Source: Promicromonospora sp. AC04 (GTDB lineage Bacteria; Actinomycetota; Actinomycetes; Actinomycetales; Cellulomonadaceae). Taken from it: 64,000 nt of DNA. Below, one piece after another: positions 36,826-45,702 of the stretch. The position numbers and the translations under genes were made by a program. Below the pieces are notes generated by a model, which saw only the letters and a list, made by a program, of their open reading frames with translations, was not told where the DNA came from and did not search any database. The first letter of the stretch is position 1. Each line of letters opens with the position of its first letter. The stretch is from positions 124,001 through 188,000 of the forward strand of contig NZ_QBUG01000006.1 of assembly GCF_003058225.1 (NCBI RefSeq). The letters are read 5' to 3'.

Positions 36826-37974
36826 GTGACCGAGGCCCTTCCGGGAGTGGACTATCAGGGGCCACCGAGGCACGCCAGTGGTGCCCGGAGCCGTCGGGGG
36901 GATCGGGACGTGTACTACAGCCGGGGGCAGCGCGGCTTCCGGCGCCCGCTGATCATCGCGGTCGTGGCGGTGCTGGTGGTCGTCGGCGGCCTCGGCGCGT
37001 GGACGGTGAAGAACGACGGCTACCTCTTCGGCATCCGGACGCCGCTGGCCGCCGCGGACTACGAGGGCGCGGGCGGGGAGCCGATAGACGTCGAGATCCC
37101 CGAGAACGCGAACGGGTACACGATGGGCGTGGAGCTCGAGGAGAAGGACGTCGTCGCCAGCGCCGAGGCGTTCGTCGTGGCGTTCAACGCGAACCCGGAC
37201 GCCGGCGCGATCCAGCCCGGCACGCACGAGATGAAGCTGCAGATGAGCGCGGCGGCAGCCGTCGAGCTGCTCGCGGCGAACGCGGTCCAGCGCGGCGGCT
37301 TCACGGTGCCGGAGGGCCTGACCGCCGCACAGATCCAGCAGCGGATGATCGAGCAGGGCTGGCCCAAGGCGGACGTCGACGCGGCGTTCAAGAACATCGC
37401 GCAGAAGCTCCCGCCGGAGGCGGGCGGCAAGCCAGAGGGCTGGCTGTTCCCCAGCACCTACGAGGTGAAGCCGGACGAGACTCCCGCCGCCGACGTCGTG
37501 GCGCAGATGATCGTCCAGACCGTCAGCGTGCTGGACTCCCTCGATGTGCCCTCCGACCAGCGCGAGGAGATCCTCGCCATGGCGTCCCTGATCGAGCGCG
37601 AGGCCAAGAACCCCGCGGACCAGCCCAAGATGTCCCGCGTGATCCACAGCCGGATCGAGCAGAACTGGTACCTAGGTATCGACGCCGCGATCCTCTACGG
37701 CGTGGGGCGCACGAGCGGGGCGCTCTACCAGTCCGAGCTGGACGACGCGTCCAACCCCTACAACCTGCGCCGCCACAAGGGCCTGCCGCCCACGGCCATC
37801 TCGAACCCGGGCCGCAGCGCGATCGACGCCGCGATGAACCCGGCCGACGGCCCGTGGATGTACTGGTGCGCGGTGAACCTGGAGACGGGCGAGACCAAGT
37901 TCGCCACCACCGAGGCGGAGTTCAACGCGCTCGTGGCGGAGCTCCGGGCCTGGGAAGATGCGAACGGCTACTGA
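36826..37974 (+). CDS. Endolytic murein transglycosylase MltG, copy 2
   Basis: 382 residues with the same architecture as the preceding gene: basic N-terminus, helix LIIAVVAVLVVVGGLGAW, then the MltG domain with catalytic Glu in MASLIEREAK, GWLFPSTYEV and NPYNLRRHKGLPPTAISNPG. It aligns with copy 1 throughout but differs at many positions, so the duplication is not recent. GTG 36826 has GGAG upstream. The 197-base gap between copies could hold a separate promoter. aroE follows after two bases. Confidence 0.9.
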   Translation: MTEALPGVDYQGPPRHASGARSRRGDRDVYYSRGQRGFRRPLIIAVVAVLVVVGGLGAWTVKNDGYLFGIRTPLAAADYEGAGGEPIDVEIPENANGYTMGVELEEKDVVASAEAFVVAFNANPDAGAIQPGTHEMKLQMSAAAAVELLAANAVQRGGFTVPEGLTAAQIQQRMIEQGWPKADVDAAFKNIAQKLPPEAGGKPEGWLFPSTYEVKPDETPAADVVAQMIVQTVSVLDSLDVPSDQREEILAMASLIEREAKNPADQPKMSRVIHSRIEQNWYLGIDAAILYGVGRTSGALYQSELDDASNPYNLRRHKGLPPTAISNPGRSAIDAAMNPADGPWMYWCAVNLETGETKFATTEAEFNALVAELRAWEDANGY

Positions 37975-37976
37975 CC

Positions 37977-38909
37977 ATGAGCTCCACCGACGAGGCCACC
38001 ACGGCCACGACCCGCACCCCCACCCGCCGCGCCGCGGTCCTGGGCCACCCCGTCGCGCACTCGCTGTCCCCGGTGCTGCATGCGGCGGCCTACCGGGCCC
38101 TGGGCCTGGACGGCTGGGAGTACGGCGTGCACGACGTCACCGAGGACACCCTGGCGGGCTTCCTGCACGACGTCGGCCCGGGCTGGGCCGGCCTGAGCCT
38201 GACCATGCCCCTCAAGCAGGCGGTCATCCCGTTGCTGGACCACGTGGAGCCCCTCGCCGAGGCCGTCGGCGCCGTGAACACCGTGTTGTTCTCCTCGGTG
38301 GGTTCGCCGGGCCGCCCCTCGGGCGGCTCCTCGGGCGGCGGGGTCACCACGATCGGCACGAACACTGACGTGCACGGCATAGTCGCGGCGCTGCGCGAGG
38401 GCCTGGGCACGCGCCGCGTCTCGGACGCCGTCGTCCTGGGCGGGGGAGCCACCGCGGCATCGGCCCTTGCCGCGCTCGCGGAGCTCGGCTGCGCCTCGCC
38501 GCGGGTCTTCGTGCGCTCCCTGGAGCGCATCGGCCCGCTGCGCGCTGCCGTGGCCCGGATGGGCGTGAGCCCGTCGTTCGAGGTGTTCGACGACAAGGCG
38601 ACGACGTCGGCCCTGGCGGGCGCGGACGCCGTCGTCTCCACGACGCCGAAGCATGCCGCGGACACGTGGGCGGCTCTGCTGACCGAGCGGCTGACCGACG
38701 CCGGCGACAGGCCCGGCGGCGTGCTGCTCGACGTCGTCTACGACCCGCGCCCCACCGCCCTGCAGTCCGCGTGGGCCGCCCTGGGGGCCGACGCCGTGGG
38801 CGGCGAGCGCATGCTGCTGCACCAGGCCGCCGAGCAGGTGCGCCTGATGACGGGGCGTCCGGCGCCGCTGGCGGCGATGGACGAGGCGCTCCAGGCGGCG
38901 CTCGGCTGA
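37977..38909 (+). CDS. aroE: Shikimate dehydrogenase
   Basis: 310 residues. NADPH-dependent reduction of 3-dehydroshikimate to shikimate. HPVAHSLSPVLHAAAYRALG binds substrate. The catalytic Lys is in LSLTMPLKQAV, followed by AVGAVNTVL and GTNTDVHG. The nucleotide loop is VVLGGGATAASAL and the C-terminal MLLHQAAEQVRLM is typical. A Ser/Gly/Pro insert (SSVGSPGRPSGGSSGGG) interrupts the loop after NTVL. ATG 37977 begins two bases after mltG copy 2, so they are co-transcribed. Confidence 0.93.
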   Translation: MSSTDEATTATTRTPTRRAAVLGHPVAHSLSPVLHAAAYRALGLDGWEYGVHDVTEDTLAGFLHDVGPGWAGLSLTMPLKQAVIPLLDHVEPLAEAVGAVNTVLFSSVGSPGRPSGGSSGGGVTTIGTNTDVHGIVAALREGLGTRRVSDAVVLGGGATAASALAALAELGCASPRVFVRSLERIGPLRAAVARMGVSPSFEVFDDKATTSALAGADAVVSTTPKHAADTWAALLTERLTDAGDRPGGVLLDVVYDPRPTALQSAWAALGADAVGGERMLLHQAAEQVRLMTGRPAPLAAMDEALQAALG

Positions 38910-38973
38910 GTATGCGCCGACGGCCTGTGGACAGCGGGCGCCGGGTGCGTCACGCGCGTGAAACAATCCGAGC

Positions 38974-40212
38974 ATGCTTCGTTGGTTGACATCGGGTGAG
39001 TCGCACGGTCCTGCGTTGGTGGGCGTGATGGAGGGTCTGCCCGCCGGCGTGGAGCTCACGACGGCGGACATCCAGGGTGCGCTCGCGCGCCGCCGCCTCG
39101 GCTACGGGCGCGGGGCGCGCATGAAGTTCGAGCAGGACGAGGTGCGGGTGCTCGGCGGCCTGCGGCACGGGATCACGCAGGGCGGGCCGCTCGCGATCGA
39201 GATCGCGAACACGGAGTGGCCCAAGTGGACCGACGTCATGTCGGCCGACCCGGTGCCCCCCGAGGCCCTCATGGTCGACGCCGGCACCGGCGACGAACGC
39301 GAGGTCGCGCGCAACCGGCCGCTGACCCGTCCGCGCCCCGGGCACGCCGACCTGATCGGCATGCGCAAGTACGGCTTCGAGGACGCGCGGCCCGTGCTGG
39401 AGCGCGCCTCGGCCCGCGAGACCGCGGCCCGGGTCGCGCTGGGCGTGGCCGCCGCGAAGTTCCTCGAGCAGGCCCTCGGCGTCCGCCTGGTGTCGCACGT
39501 GGTCGCGATCGGCGGGGCAGCGGTGCCCGACGACGCGGCGCTGCCGACCCCCGACGACGTCGCCGCGCTCGACGCCGACCCGGTGCGCTGCCTCGACGCC
39601 GCGTCCGCGAAGCTGATGATCGAGGAGATCGACCTGGCCAAGAAGGACGGCGACACCCTCGGCGGCGTCGTCGAGGTGCTCGCCTACGGCGTGCCGTCGG
39701 GCCTGGGCACCTACGTGCAGGGCGACCGCAGGCTCGACGCGCGCCTGGCAGCCGCCCTCATGGGCATCCAGGCGATCAAGGGCGTCGAGGTCGGCGACGG
39801 CTTCCGCACCGCCCGCCGCCGCGGCACCGCCGCCCACGACGAGATCGTGCGGGAGGCGGGAGCCAACGGTGCGGCCGGGCCCGGCCGGATCCGCCGCACC
39901 ACCAACCGCGCCGGCGGCATCGAGGGCGGCATGTCGAACGGGGAGATCGTGCGCGTACGCGCCGCGATGAAGCCGATCTCGACGGTGCCCAGAGCGCTGC
40001 CGACCGTCGACACCGCCACCGGCGAGCCCGTCACCGCCCACCACCAGCGCTCCGACGTGTGCGCGGTGCCGCCCGCCGCCGTCGTCGCCGAGGCGATGGT
40101 GGCGCTCACCCTGGCCGAGGCCGCCGTCGAGAAGTTCGGCGGCGACTCCGTCGCCGAGGTGCGCCGCAACCTGGAGTCCTACGTGGCCGCGATCCCGGAG
40201 CTGCTGCAGTGA
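38974..40212 (+). CDS. aroC: Chorismate synthase
   Basis: 412 residues. FMN-dependent conversion of EPSP to chorismate, last step of the shikimate pathway. Signatures: [78 protein letters not shown] and the C-terminal [22 protein letters not shown] 38974 follows a 64-base gap. Its stop overlaps the aroK GTG (GTGA), so aroC, aroK and aroB are chained. Confidence 0.96.
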   Translation: MLRWLTSGESHGPALVGVMEGLPAGVELTTADIQGALARRRLGYGRGARMKFEQDEVRVLGGLRHGITQGGPLAIEIANTEWPKWTDVMSADPVPPEALMVDAGTGDEREVARNRPLTRPRPGHADLIGMRKYGFEDARPVLERASARETAARVALGVAAAKFLEQALGVRLVSHVVAIGGAAVPDDAALPTPDDVAALDADPVRCLDAASAKLMIEEIDLAKKDGDTLGGVVEVLAYGVPSGLGTYVQGDRRLDARLAAALMGIQAIKGVEVGDGFRTARRRGTAAHDEIVREAGANGAAGPGRIRRTTNRAGGIEGGMSNGEIVRVRAAMKPISTVPRALPTVDTATGEPVTAHHQRSDVCAVPPAAVVAEAMVALTLAEAAVEKFGGDSVAEVRRNLESYVAAIPELLQ

Positions 40213-40817
40213 GCGGCCCGGCCGGCCCGGCCACCGGTCCCGTCGCCGTCATGATCGGGCCCCCCGGCTCCGGCAAGTCCAAGGTGGGCCGGATCCTCGC
40301 AGTCGGCGTGGGCGTAACGATCCGGGACACCGACGCGGACATCGAGGCGGCCGCCGGCAAGCCCGTCGGCGACATCTTCGTGGACGACGGCGAGCCCCGG
40401 TTCCGTGAGCTGGAGACGGCCGCGGTGCTTGCCGCCCTCGCGGAGCACGACGGCGTGGTGTCGCTCGGCGGCGGCGCCGTCATGAGCCCCACGGTCCAGG
40501 AGGCGCTCGCGAAGTACGCGGCGGACGGCGGCCACGTCGTCTTCCTGGACGTGCCGCTGGCGATCGCCGCCCAGCGGGTCGGCATGAACCAGGCCCGGCC
40601 CCTGCTGCTCGGCAACCCCCGCGCGCAGTGGCAGAAGCTGATGACCGAGCGGCGCCCCACGTACGAGCGGCTCGCGACCCTGAAGATCGTGTCGAGCGAG
40701 CGGCCCGGCGAGCAGGTGGCGGCGGAGATCATCGAGGCCCTCGGCCTCCAGCTGCGGGTCCCGGAGCTGGTGGACCCGAAGCGGGCAGAGAGCACAGAAG
40801 AGGAGAGCACGAAGTGA
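40209..40817 (+). CDS. aroK: Shikimate kinase
   Basis: 202 residues. P-loop kinase phosphorylating shikimate at O3. Walker [12 protein letters not shown], substrate Asp in [22 protein letters not shown], the GGGAVM loop and lid arginine in [13 protein letters not shown]. The acidic tail ([11 protein letters not shown]) extends past the family core. GTG 40209 overlaps the aroC stop and its own stop overlaps aroB, giving two GTGA junctions in a row. Confidence 0.94.
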   Translation: MSGPAGPATGPVAVMIGPPGSGKSKVGRILAVGVGVTIRDTDADIEAAAGKPVGDIFVDDGEPRFRELETAAVLAALAEHDGVVSLGGGAVMSPTVQEALAKYAADGGHVVFLDVPLAIAAQRVGMNQARPLLLGNPRAQWQKLMTERRPTYERLATLKIVSSERPGEQVAAEIIEALGLQLRVPELVDPKRAESTEEESTK

Positions 40818-41971
40818 GCACCAACAGCGCTCCCACCCGGGTCACGGTCCGGGGAGACGTCCCCTACGACGTCGTCATCGGCCGCCACCTGCTGGGTGAG
40901 CTGCCGTCGCTGGTGGGCGCGGCCCGCAAGGTCATGGTGATCCACCCGGCCGCGCTGTCGGCGACGGCGGACACGATCGCGGAGGACCTGAGGTCGTCGG
41001 GCTACGAGGCGTTCGTCGCCGAGGTGCCGGACGCCGAGTCGGCCAAGACGCCGCAGGTCGCCGCGTTCCTGTGGGGTCTGCTGGGGCAGCTGGACTTCAC
41101 GCGGTCGGACGCGATAGTCGGCGTCGGCGGGGGAGCCACCACGGACCTCGCGGGCTTCGTGGCCGCGACCTGGCTGCGCGGGATCCGCGTGGTGCACGTG
41201 CCGACCACGCTGCTCGCGATGGTCGACGCCGCCGTGGGCGGCAAGACGGGCATCAACACGTCCGAGGGCAAGAACCTCGTGGGCGCGTTCCACCCGCCGG
41301 CGGGTGTGCTGGCAGACCTGGCGGCGCTGGGCTCGCTCGACAAGTGGGACCTGGTGGCGGGCCTGGCGGAGGTCGTCAAGACAGGCTTCATCGCGGACCC
41401 GGTGATCCTCGACCTCGTCGAGGCGCACATCGACGAGCTGCGGAACTGGGCGGGCGCGGACGCGACGGACGAGACCTGGGCCGTCGTGGCCGAGCTCGTC
41501 GAGCGGTCGGTCCGGGTCAAGGCCCAGGTGGTCGGCGAGGACCTCAAGGAGGCCGGCCTGCGCGAGATCCTGAACTACGGGCACACGCTGGGCCACGCGA
41601 TCGAGCTGGTCGAGCGCTACCAGTGGCGCCACGGCGCCGCGGTGAGCGTGGGCATGATCTTCGCCGCCGAGCTCGCCCGGATGGCCGGCAAGCTGCCCGA
41701 CGACGTCGCCGACCGGCACCGCTCGCTGCTGGACTCGCTGGGGCTCCCGGTGCACTACCGGGGTGACCGCTGGGACCAGCTGCTGGCCGCGATGCGCCGC
41801 GACAAGAAGGCGCGCGGCGACCTGCTCCGGTTCGTGGTGCTGGACGACGTCGCCAAGCCGGTCCGCCTGGAAGGCCCCGACCCGACCCTGCTGGCCGCCG
41901 CCTACGCGGAGGTCTCGAAGGAGCCCCCGACAAAGGGCCCGGGCACCCCGGTCACGCTGACGCTGGGCTGA
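40814..41971 (+). CDS. aroB: 3-dehydroquinate synthase
   Basis: 385 residues. NAD- and metal-dependent cyclisation of DAHP to 3-dehydroquinate. [20 protein letters not shown] binds [23 protein letters not shown] and [12 protein letters not shown] carry the metal and active-site residues. GTG 40814 overlaps aroK, with AGGAGA at 40801-40806. In related genomes aroQ and efp often lie close by; here they are 13.5 kb away. Confidence 0.96.
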   Translation: MSTNSAPTRVTVRGDVPYDVVIGRHLLGELPSLVGAARKVMVIHPAALSATADTIAEDLRSSGYEAFVAEVPDAESAKTPQVAAFLWGLLGQLDFTRSDAIVGVGGGATTDLAGFVAATWLRGIRVVHVPTTLLAMVDAAVGGKTGINTSEGKNLVGAFHPPAGVLADLAALGSLDKWDLVAGLAEVVKTGFIADPVILDLVEAHIDELRNWAGADATDETWAVVAELVERSVRVKAQVVGEDLKEAGLREILNYGHTLGHAIELVERYQWRHGAAVSVGMIFAAELARMAGKLPDDVADRHRSLLDSLGLPVHYRGDRWDQLLAAMRRDKKARGDLLRFVVLDDVAKPVRLEGPDPTLLAAAYAEVSKEPPTKGPGTPVTLTLG

Positions 41972-42042
41972 GCCGCCGGGGCCCGCTCTTGCGCGCACAG
42001 GTTTACGTGCAGAGGGGGCAAAGTGGACATTAACCTCGGCGG

Positions 42043-42948
42043 ATGATCTCCGATCCTGGCTTCCAGGCCGCACGCAGGGCCGGGTTACGCGGCATCGGCC
42101 GCCTGATCTTCCCTCTGGTCTTCCTCGCCCTCCTGGGTTTCCTCGTTCGGCCGTTCTCCCCTGACGGCCTCGAGGCGCCACTGCCGTTCCTCGGGGTGGC
42201 CGGGGTAGCGGCCGCCATCGCGCTGTTCATCTTCCTCACCGAGGTCACGCGGGGCGCGCGGAACCGAGGCGCCTGGCGCCGGGCCGCGCGAGGTGCCGTT
42301 TCCCTGACGCTGCGCGGCGAGGCCGTGGCCAAGCAGCGCAACGTGTCGGGCCGGCCGATGCGCACGATCGTCGTCGAGCACCGCGGGGAGCAGCGGTACC
42401 TCCACCTGCTGTTCGCGAAGGGCGCGCCCGCCGACCTTCTGCGGCGGGGCCCGGTGACCGTCGAGTTCTTCGCCGGGACCGAGGTCGAAGGCCCGGCGCG
42501 GATCCTCCTGCCCGACGGTAGGACTCTGTGGGCGTTCACCACGCGTCTCGGGGAGCGAGCGGAGACTGCGCCCCGTACCAGGGCCGGACGCGCGTCCGCC
42601 ACGTCGTCAGACGACGGCAGCGCCGGGCTCATGGTGCCTGCGGTCGTCGTGGGGTCCGGACCGCATGGCGACAACGAGGGCCGGGATCGCGACGCGGGCC
42701 GGGACCAGGACGGTGAGAACGACGGGTACGACGGCGGCTCGGGTGACGGGTTCGGTGACACCACGTGGTCGGGCGGTGACGGCTGGACGGGCGGCGGCTC
42801 CTGGGGCGGGGACTCAACCTGGTCCGGCTCGGACGGCGGCAGCGGCAGCACCGGCGGCGGTGGCGGCTGGTTCGGTGGTGACTCGGGCGGTGGCTGGTCC
42901 GGCGGCGACTCCGGCGGCGGCGGCGACTCGGGTGGCGGTGGCTCCTGA
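42043..42948 (+). CDS. Membrane protein with glycine/serine-rich tail, function unknown
   Basis: 301 residues. Two membrane helices (LIFPLVFLALLGFLVRPF and LPFLGVAGVAAAIALFIFL) precede a soluble beta-rich region of about 120 residues. The last ~100 residues are low-complexity Gly/Ser/Asp/Trp repeats (WSGGDGWTGGGSWGGDSTWS). Tails of this type occur in TPM/YgcG-like and other envelope proteins, but no such domain is visible here. TAACCT at 42031-42036 ends six bases before ATG 42043, suggesting a leaderless transcript. First gene of the accessory segment after aroB. Confidence 0.75.
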   Translation: MISDPGFQAARRAGLRGIGRLIFPLVFLALLGFLVRPFSPDGLEAPLPFLGVAGVAAAIALFIFLTEVTRGARNRGAWRRAARGAVSLTLRGEAVAKQRNVSGRPMRTIVVEHRGEQRYLHLLFAKGAPADLLRRGPVTVEFFAGTEVEGPARILLPDGRTLWAFTTRLGERAETAPRTRAGRASATSSDDGSAGLMVPAVVVGSGPHGDNEGRDRDAGRDQDGENDGYDGGSGDGFGDTTWSGGDGWTGGGSWGGDSTWSGSDGGSGSTGGGGGWFGGDSGGGWSGGDSGGGGDSGGGGS

Positions 42949-42954
42949 CGTGGC

Positions 42955-43054
42955 GTCGGCAGTTTGCACCACAGAGTCGGCACTTGGCATCGAGATCGGC
43001 CCAGGCCTGGACCGACCTCGATGCAAAGGGCCGACTTCCCAGGGGGCTGCCGAC
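42955..43054. terminator. Nested palindromes between convergent genes (probable bidirectional terminator)
   Basis: Three nested inverted repeats share one axis: GTCGGCAG (42955) with CTGCCGAC (43047-43054), GTCGGC (42976) with GCCGAC (43030-43035), and a 13-bp arm 42987-42999 with 43012-43024 having one mismatch. They lie between the stops of two convergent genes. The core hairpin can terminate either direction; the outer layers make the element unusually large. Confidence 0.65.
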
Positions 43055-43103
43055 TTCGGAGGGCTCAGTAGCTGGCGGGCAACCGGAATGCCGGCGGAGG
43101 CGC

Positions 43104-43877
43104 CTAGTCCCAGAGGCCGCGTTCGATCAGGACGTCCTTGAGCAGGTCGGCGCGGTCGGTGATCAGGCCGTCCACGCCCTCGTCGATGAGCCGGTTCATC
43201 TCGTCCGGGTCGTCGATGGTCCAGACGTGCAGCTTCTTGCCGAGCGCGTGCGCGGCCTCGATCGACGCGGCGTCGACCACCGTGACGGACCCTTCGCTCA
43301 CCGGGACCTGCAGCGCGTCGACGTCGTGCAGGGCGCGCCGGGCCAGCGGGCGCACGTGCAGCCGCACGCCGGTGAGGAAGGTGGCGATCTCCCGGCGCCC
43401 GGCCGACGTCGCAACGGGGCGGGACAGCTTGGTGAGCGTCGCGCGGCGGCGGGCGGGTTCGAAGGACGTGACGCACACGCGGTCCCACGAGGCGGTCTTC
43501 TCGATGGCCCGGGCGACCGGTCCGACGCCGGAGGCGTGCTTGACGTCGATGTTCACCCTCAGGTCGGGCCACCCGCCCAGCAGGTCCTCGAGCAGCGGCA
43601 CGGGTTCGACGCCGCCGATGCGCGCCTCCCTGACCTCGGACCACGGCAGCTCGGCCACGAGGCCGGCGCCGTCTGTGGTGCGGTCGAGCGACTCGTCGTG
43701 CAGCGCGACGGCCACGCCGTCGATGGTGCCGTGCGCGTCCGTCTCCACGTAGCGGTAGCCGAGGTCGACGGCGGCGCCGAACGCCGCCAGCGAGTTCTCC
43801 AGACCCTCGGTACCGGCCGAGGCATGCGCGAACCCGCGGTGGGCGAGGGCTTGGAAGGGCCCCTCGAAGTAGGTCAC
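43104..43877 (-). CDS. Glycerophosphodiester phosphodiesterase
   Basis: 257 residues, PLC-like TIM barrel. ALAHRGFAHASAGTEGLENS contains the first catalytic His-Arg and Glu-Asn. GYRYVETDAHGTIDGVAVALHD carries the metal-binding Glu/Asp and second His, and LHVWTIDDPDEMNRLIDEGV plus GLITDRADLL close the domain. It hydrolyses glycerophosphodiesters to glycerol-3-phosphate and an alcohol. No signal peptide, so cytoplasmic. GTG 43877; a same-strand hydrolase lies 40 bases upstream. Confidence 0.9.
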   Translation of the reverse strand: MTYFEGPFQALAHRGFAHASAGTEGLENSLAAFGAAVDLGYRYVETDAHGTIDGVAVALHDESLDRTTDGAGLVAELPWSEVREARIGGVEPVPLLEDLLGGWPDLRVNIDVKHASGVGPVARAIEKTASWDRVCVTSFEPARRRATLTKLSRPVATSAGRREIATFLTGVRLHVRPLARRALHDVDALQVPVSEGSVTVVDAASIEAAHALGKKLHVWTIDDPDEMNRLIDEGVDGLITDRADLLKDVLIERGLWD

Positions 43878-43917
43878 TGGCTGTCCTTGTCTACCCGGTG
43901 TGGTCTACACGATGTGT

Positions 43918-44928
43918 CTACGTGATGTCTCGGGCGCCGACGTTGGCGCCGACCTGGCTGTCCGTCCATTTCAACATGCCGTCGAGGTATGCCTCGCGCG
44001 GCCCGCGAGCTGACAGCGACAGGTCGTGCACACCGCCCGGGACGACGAGCTCGGTGACGTCGTGGCCCAGGCCCGGCCCGAGCGCGGCCATGTGCTGCAC
44101 GTCGAGCACCGTGTCCTGCGCGTCGAGCAGCGGGTTGTCGAGCTCGTCCGGGCCGGAGGAGTCGGACCGTGCGAGCAGCACGGGGCACGCGATCTCCAGC
44201 CCGGCGGCGACACGTGCCTGCCCGCGCCGGACGGCGACGAACCACCCGACGCGGCCGGGCACGCCCTCGGGGCGCTTGAGCGTCGTGTCGAACTCCCAGC
44301 GCCCGCCGTTGGCGGCCAGCAGGTGCTCGGCATACCGGGACGGGCCGTCGCTGATGATCGCGGTCGAGGCGAGGTGCCCGACGGTGTCCAGCACCCGCGT
44401 CCCGAACGTGCGCTTCCAGAGCGGGGCCCGCAGCTCGAGGAACGGCGAGTCGAGCACGAGCAGGTCGGGTCCGGCGTCGGCCCCTGCCGCGTTGCGGTGC
44501 GCGTGCGCCCACAGGGAGGCGGTGAGGCCGCCCGTGGAGTGGGCGTGCACGACCAGCGGCAGCCCCGGCTCCAGGGCGCGCACGGCGCGCGCGGCCGCGG
44601 CGATGTCGGTCGCCTGCTCGCGCAGGTCCATCACGAAGTGCGGGAGCTCGTCCGGCTGCAGCGACCGCCCGGCGGCCCGGAGGTCGACGGCGTAGAACGC
44701 ATACCCGGCCGCCGCGAAGGCGCGGGCCAGGTGCTCCTGGAAGAAGTAGTCGTTGTAGCCGTGCACGTGGATGACGGCGGCCTTGGGCGGTCCGAGGTCC
44801 TCCGGGTGCGGGTACCGCACCAGGGTGGCCGGCCCGAGCGGGGTCTCCTGGAACGGTTCGCCGAGCAGATGGTCGGTGCGCCAGTCGAGTGCGACCTGCT
44901 GGGACGTCGTCAGGGGTTGTGCGGACAC
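43918..44928 (-). CDS. Alpha/beta hydrolase (serine aminopeptidase S33 / monoacylglycerol lipase-like)
   Basis: 336 residues. VIHVHGYNDYFFQEHLARAF oxyanion region, YAVDLRAAGRS, nucleophile elbow VHAHSTGGLTASLW, acid in LARSDSSGPDE and His in VPGGVHDLSLS. This fits hydrolase_4-type lysophospholipases, and the adjacent glycerophosphodiesterase suggests stepwise lipid breakdown. The minus strand has TACGAT (44940-44935) six bases before GTG 44928 and no ribosome site, so translation is probably leaderless. Confidence 0.83.
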   Translation of the reverse strand: MSAQPLTTSQQVALDWRTDHLLGEPFQETPLGPATLVRYPHPEDLGPPKAAVIHVHGYNDYFFQEHLARAFAAAGYAFYAVDLRAAGRSLQPDELPHFVMDLREQATDIAAAARAVRALEPGLPLVVHAHSTGGLTASLWAHAHRNAAGADAGPDLLVLDSPFLELRAPLWKRTFGTRVLDTVGHLASTAIISDGPSRYAEHLLAANGGRWEFDTTLKRPEGVPGRVGWFVAVRRGQARVAAGLEIACPVLLARSDSSGPDELDNPLLDAQDTVLDVQHMAALGPGLGHDVTELVVPGGVHDLSLSARGPREAYLDGMLKWTDSQVGANVGARDIT

Positions 44929-45019
44929 GTGGGGATCGTATGCGAAGCCCCGCCGTCGTGGCAGGTCGCGACGCGCGGGCGGAGCTTCCGGGCACCGTGG
45001 TCCAGCTCCGCCTGACCCC

Positions 45020-45559
45020 TCAGGCCGGGCGCAGGCCGGCGAGCAGGATCTCCAGGTACGGCGTGCGGTCCGTGGCGTCGCCCAGCCGCACCGCGTGCTC
45101 CATCCCGCAGACGAGGTGCTCCACCTGCGCCACGGTCAGGTCCGGGCGGATGACGCCCGCCGCCCGGGCGCGGTCGAGGATCGCCTCGAAGCCGGTGACG
45201 ATCTCCCGCTTGGCCGCGCGCACGTCGTCGGCCTCGTCCTCGGGGGACAGGAGCACGGGTTGCAGGCCGCCCTCCTCGAGCTGCAGCTCGAGCGCGGTGC
45301 CCAGCAGGTTGGCGATGGCCACGCCCGGGTCGGGCTCGGCGACCGCCTCGCGGGTCAGGACCTGCAGCCGCTCCAGCGTCTCCCAGGCCAGCGCCTCGAC
45401 GAGCGCGTGGGTGGTGGGGAAGTGCCGGTAGACCGTGCCGACCCCCACGCCGGCCTCCCGGGCCAGCTCGTTGAACCGCAGGGTGCCGGGGTCGTGGCGG
45501 CGCGCCACCTCGAGGATGCGGGCACGGCTGCGTGCGGCGTCGGACCGGAGAGCGGGCAT
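45020..45559 (-). CDS. TetR-family transcriptional repressor
   Basis: 179 residues. The N-terminal HTH reads RARILEVARRH, then FNELAREAGVGVGTVYRHFP. The C-terminal ligand domain resembles TetR_C_33/SbtR types (LEALAW-like region ALVEALAWETLERLQVL). It is divergent from an SDR gene, with symmetric AAACGGAT/ATCCG operators in the 143-base gap, so it most likely represses both. Ligand unknown. Confidence 0.87.
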   Translation of the reverse strand: MPALRSDAARSRARILEVARRHDPGTLRFNELAREAGVGVGTVYRHFPTTHALVEALAWETLERLQVLTREAVAEPDPGVAIANLLGTALELQLEEGGLQPVLLSPEDEADDVRAAKREIVTGFEAILDRARAAGVIRPDLTVAQVEHLVCGMEHAVRLGDATDRTPYLEILLAGLRPA

Positions 45560-45576
45560 GGGGTGAGCCTACAGCA

Positions 45577-45633
45577 GAAACGGATGGAAGATCCGTTTCA
45601 GGTGCTACGCTCAAACGGATACATCATCCGGAA
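45577..45633. promoter_or_regulatory. Two TetR-type operators between the regulator and the SDR gene
   Basis: Site 1 is a perfect 9-bp dyad GAAACGGAT-N5-ATCCGTTTC (45577-45599). Site 2 repeats the same half-site, AAACGGAT-N5-ATCCGG (45613-45631), with a degenerate right end. The centres are about 34 bp apart. Equal 5-base spacers and shared half-sites argue for one protein, the adjacent TetR regulator, covering the divergent promoters. Confidence 0.75.
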
Positions 45634-45702
45634 GTGTTCGCGTGCCCCGTCCGCCGGGGCGCGCCGTGCGCACCGCCGAACCCGAGAGAACCGAGGACCA
45701 CC

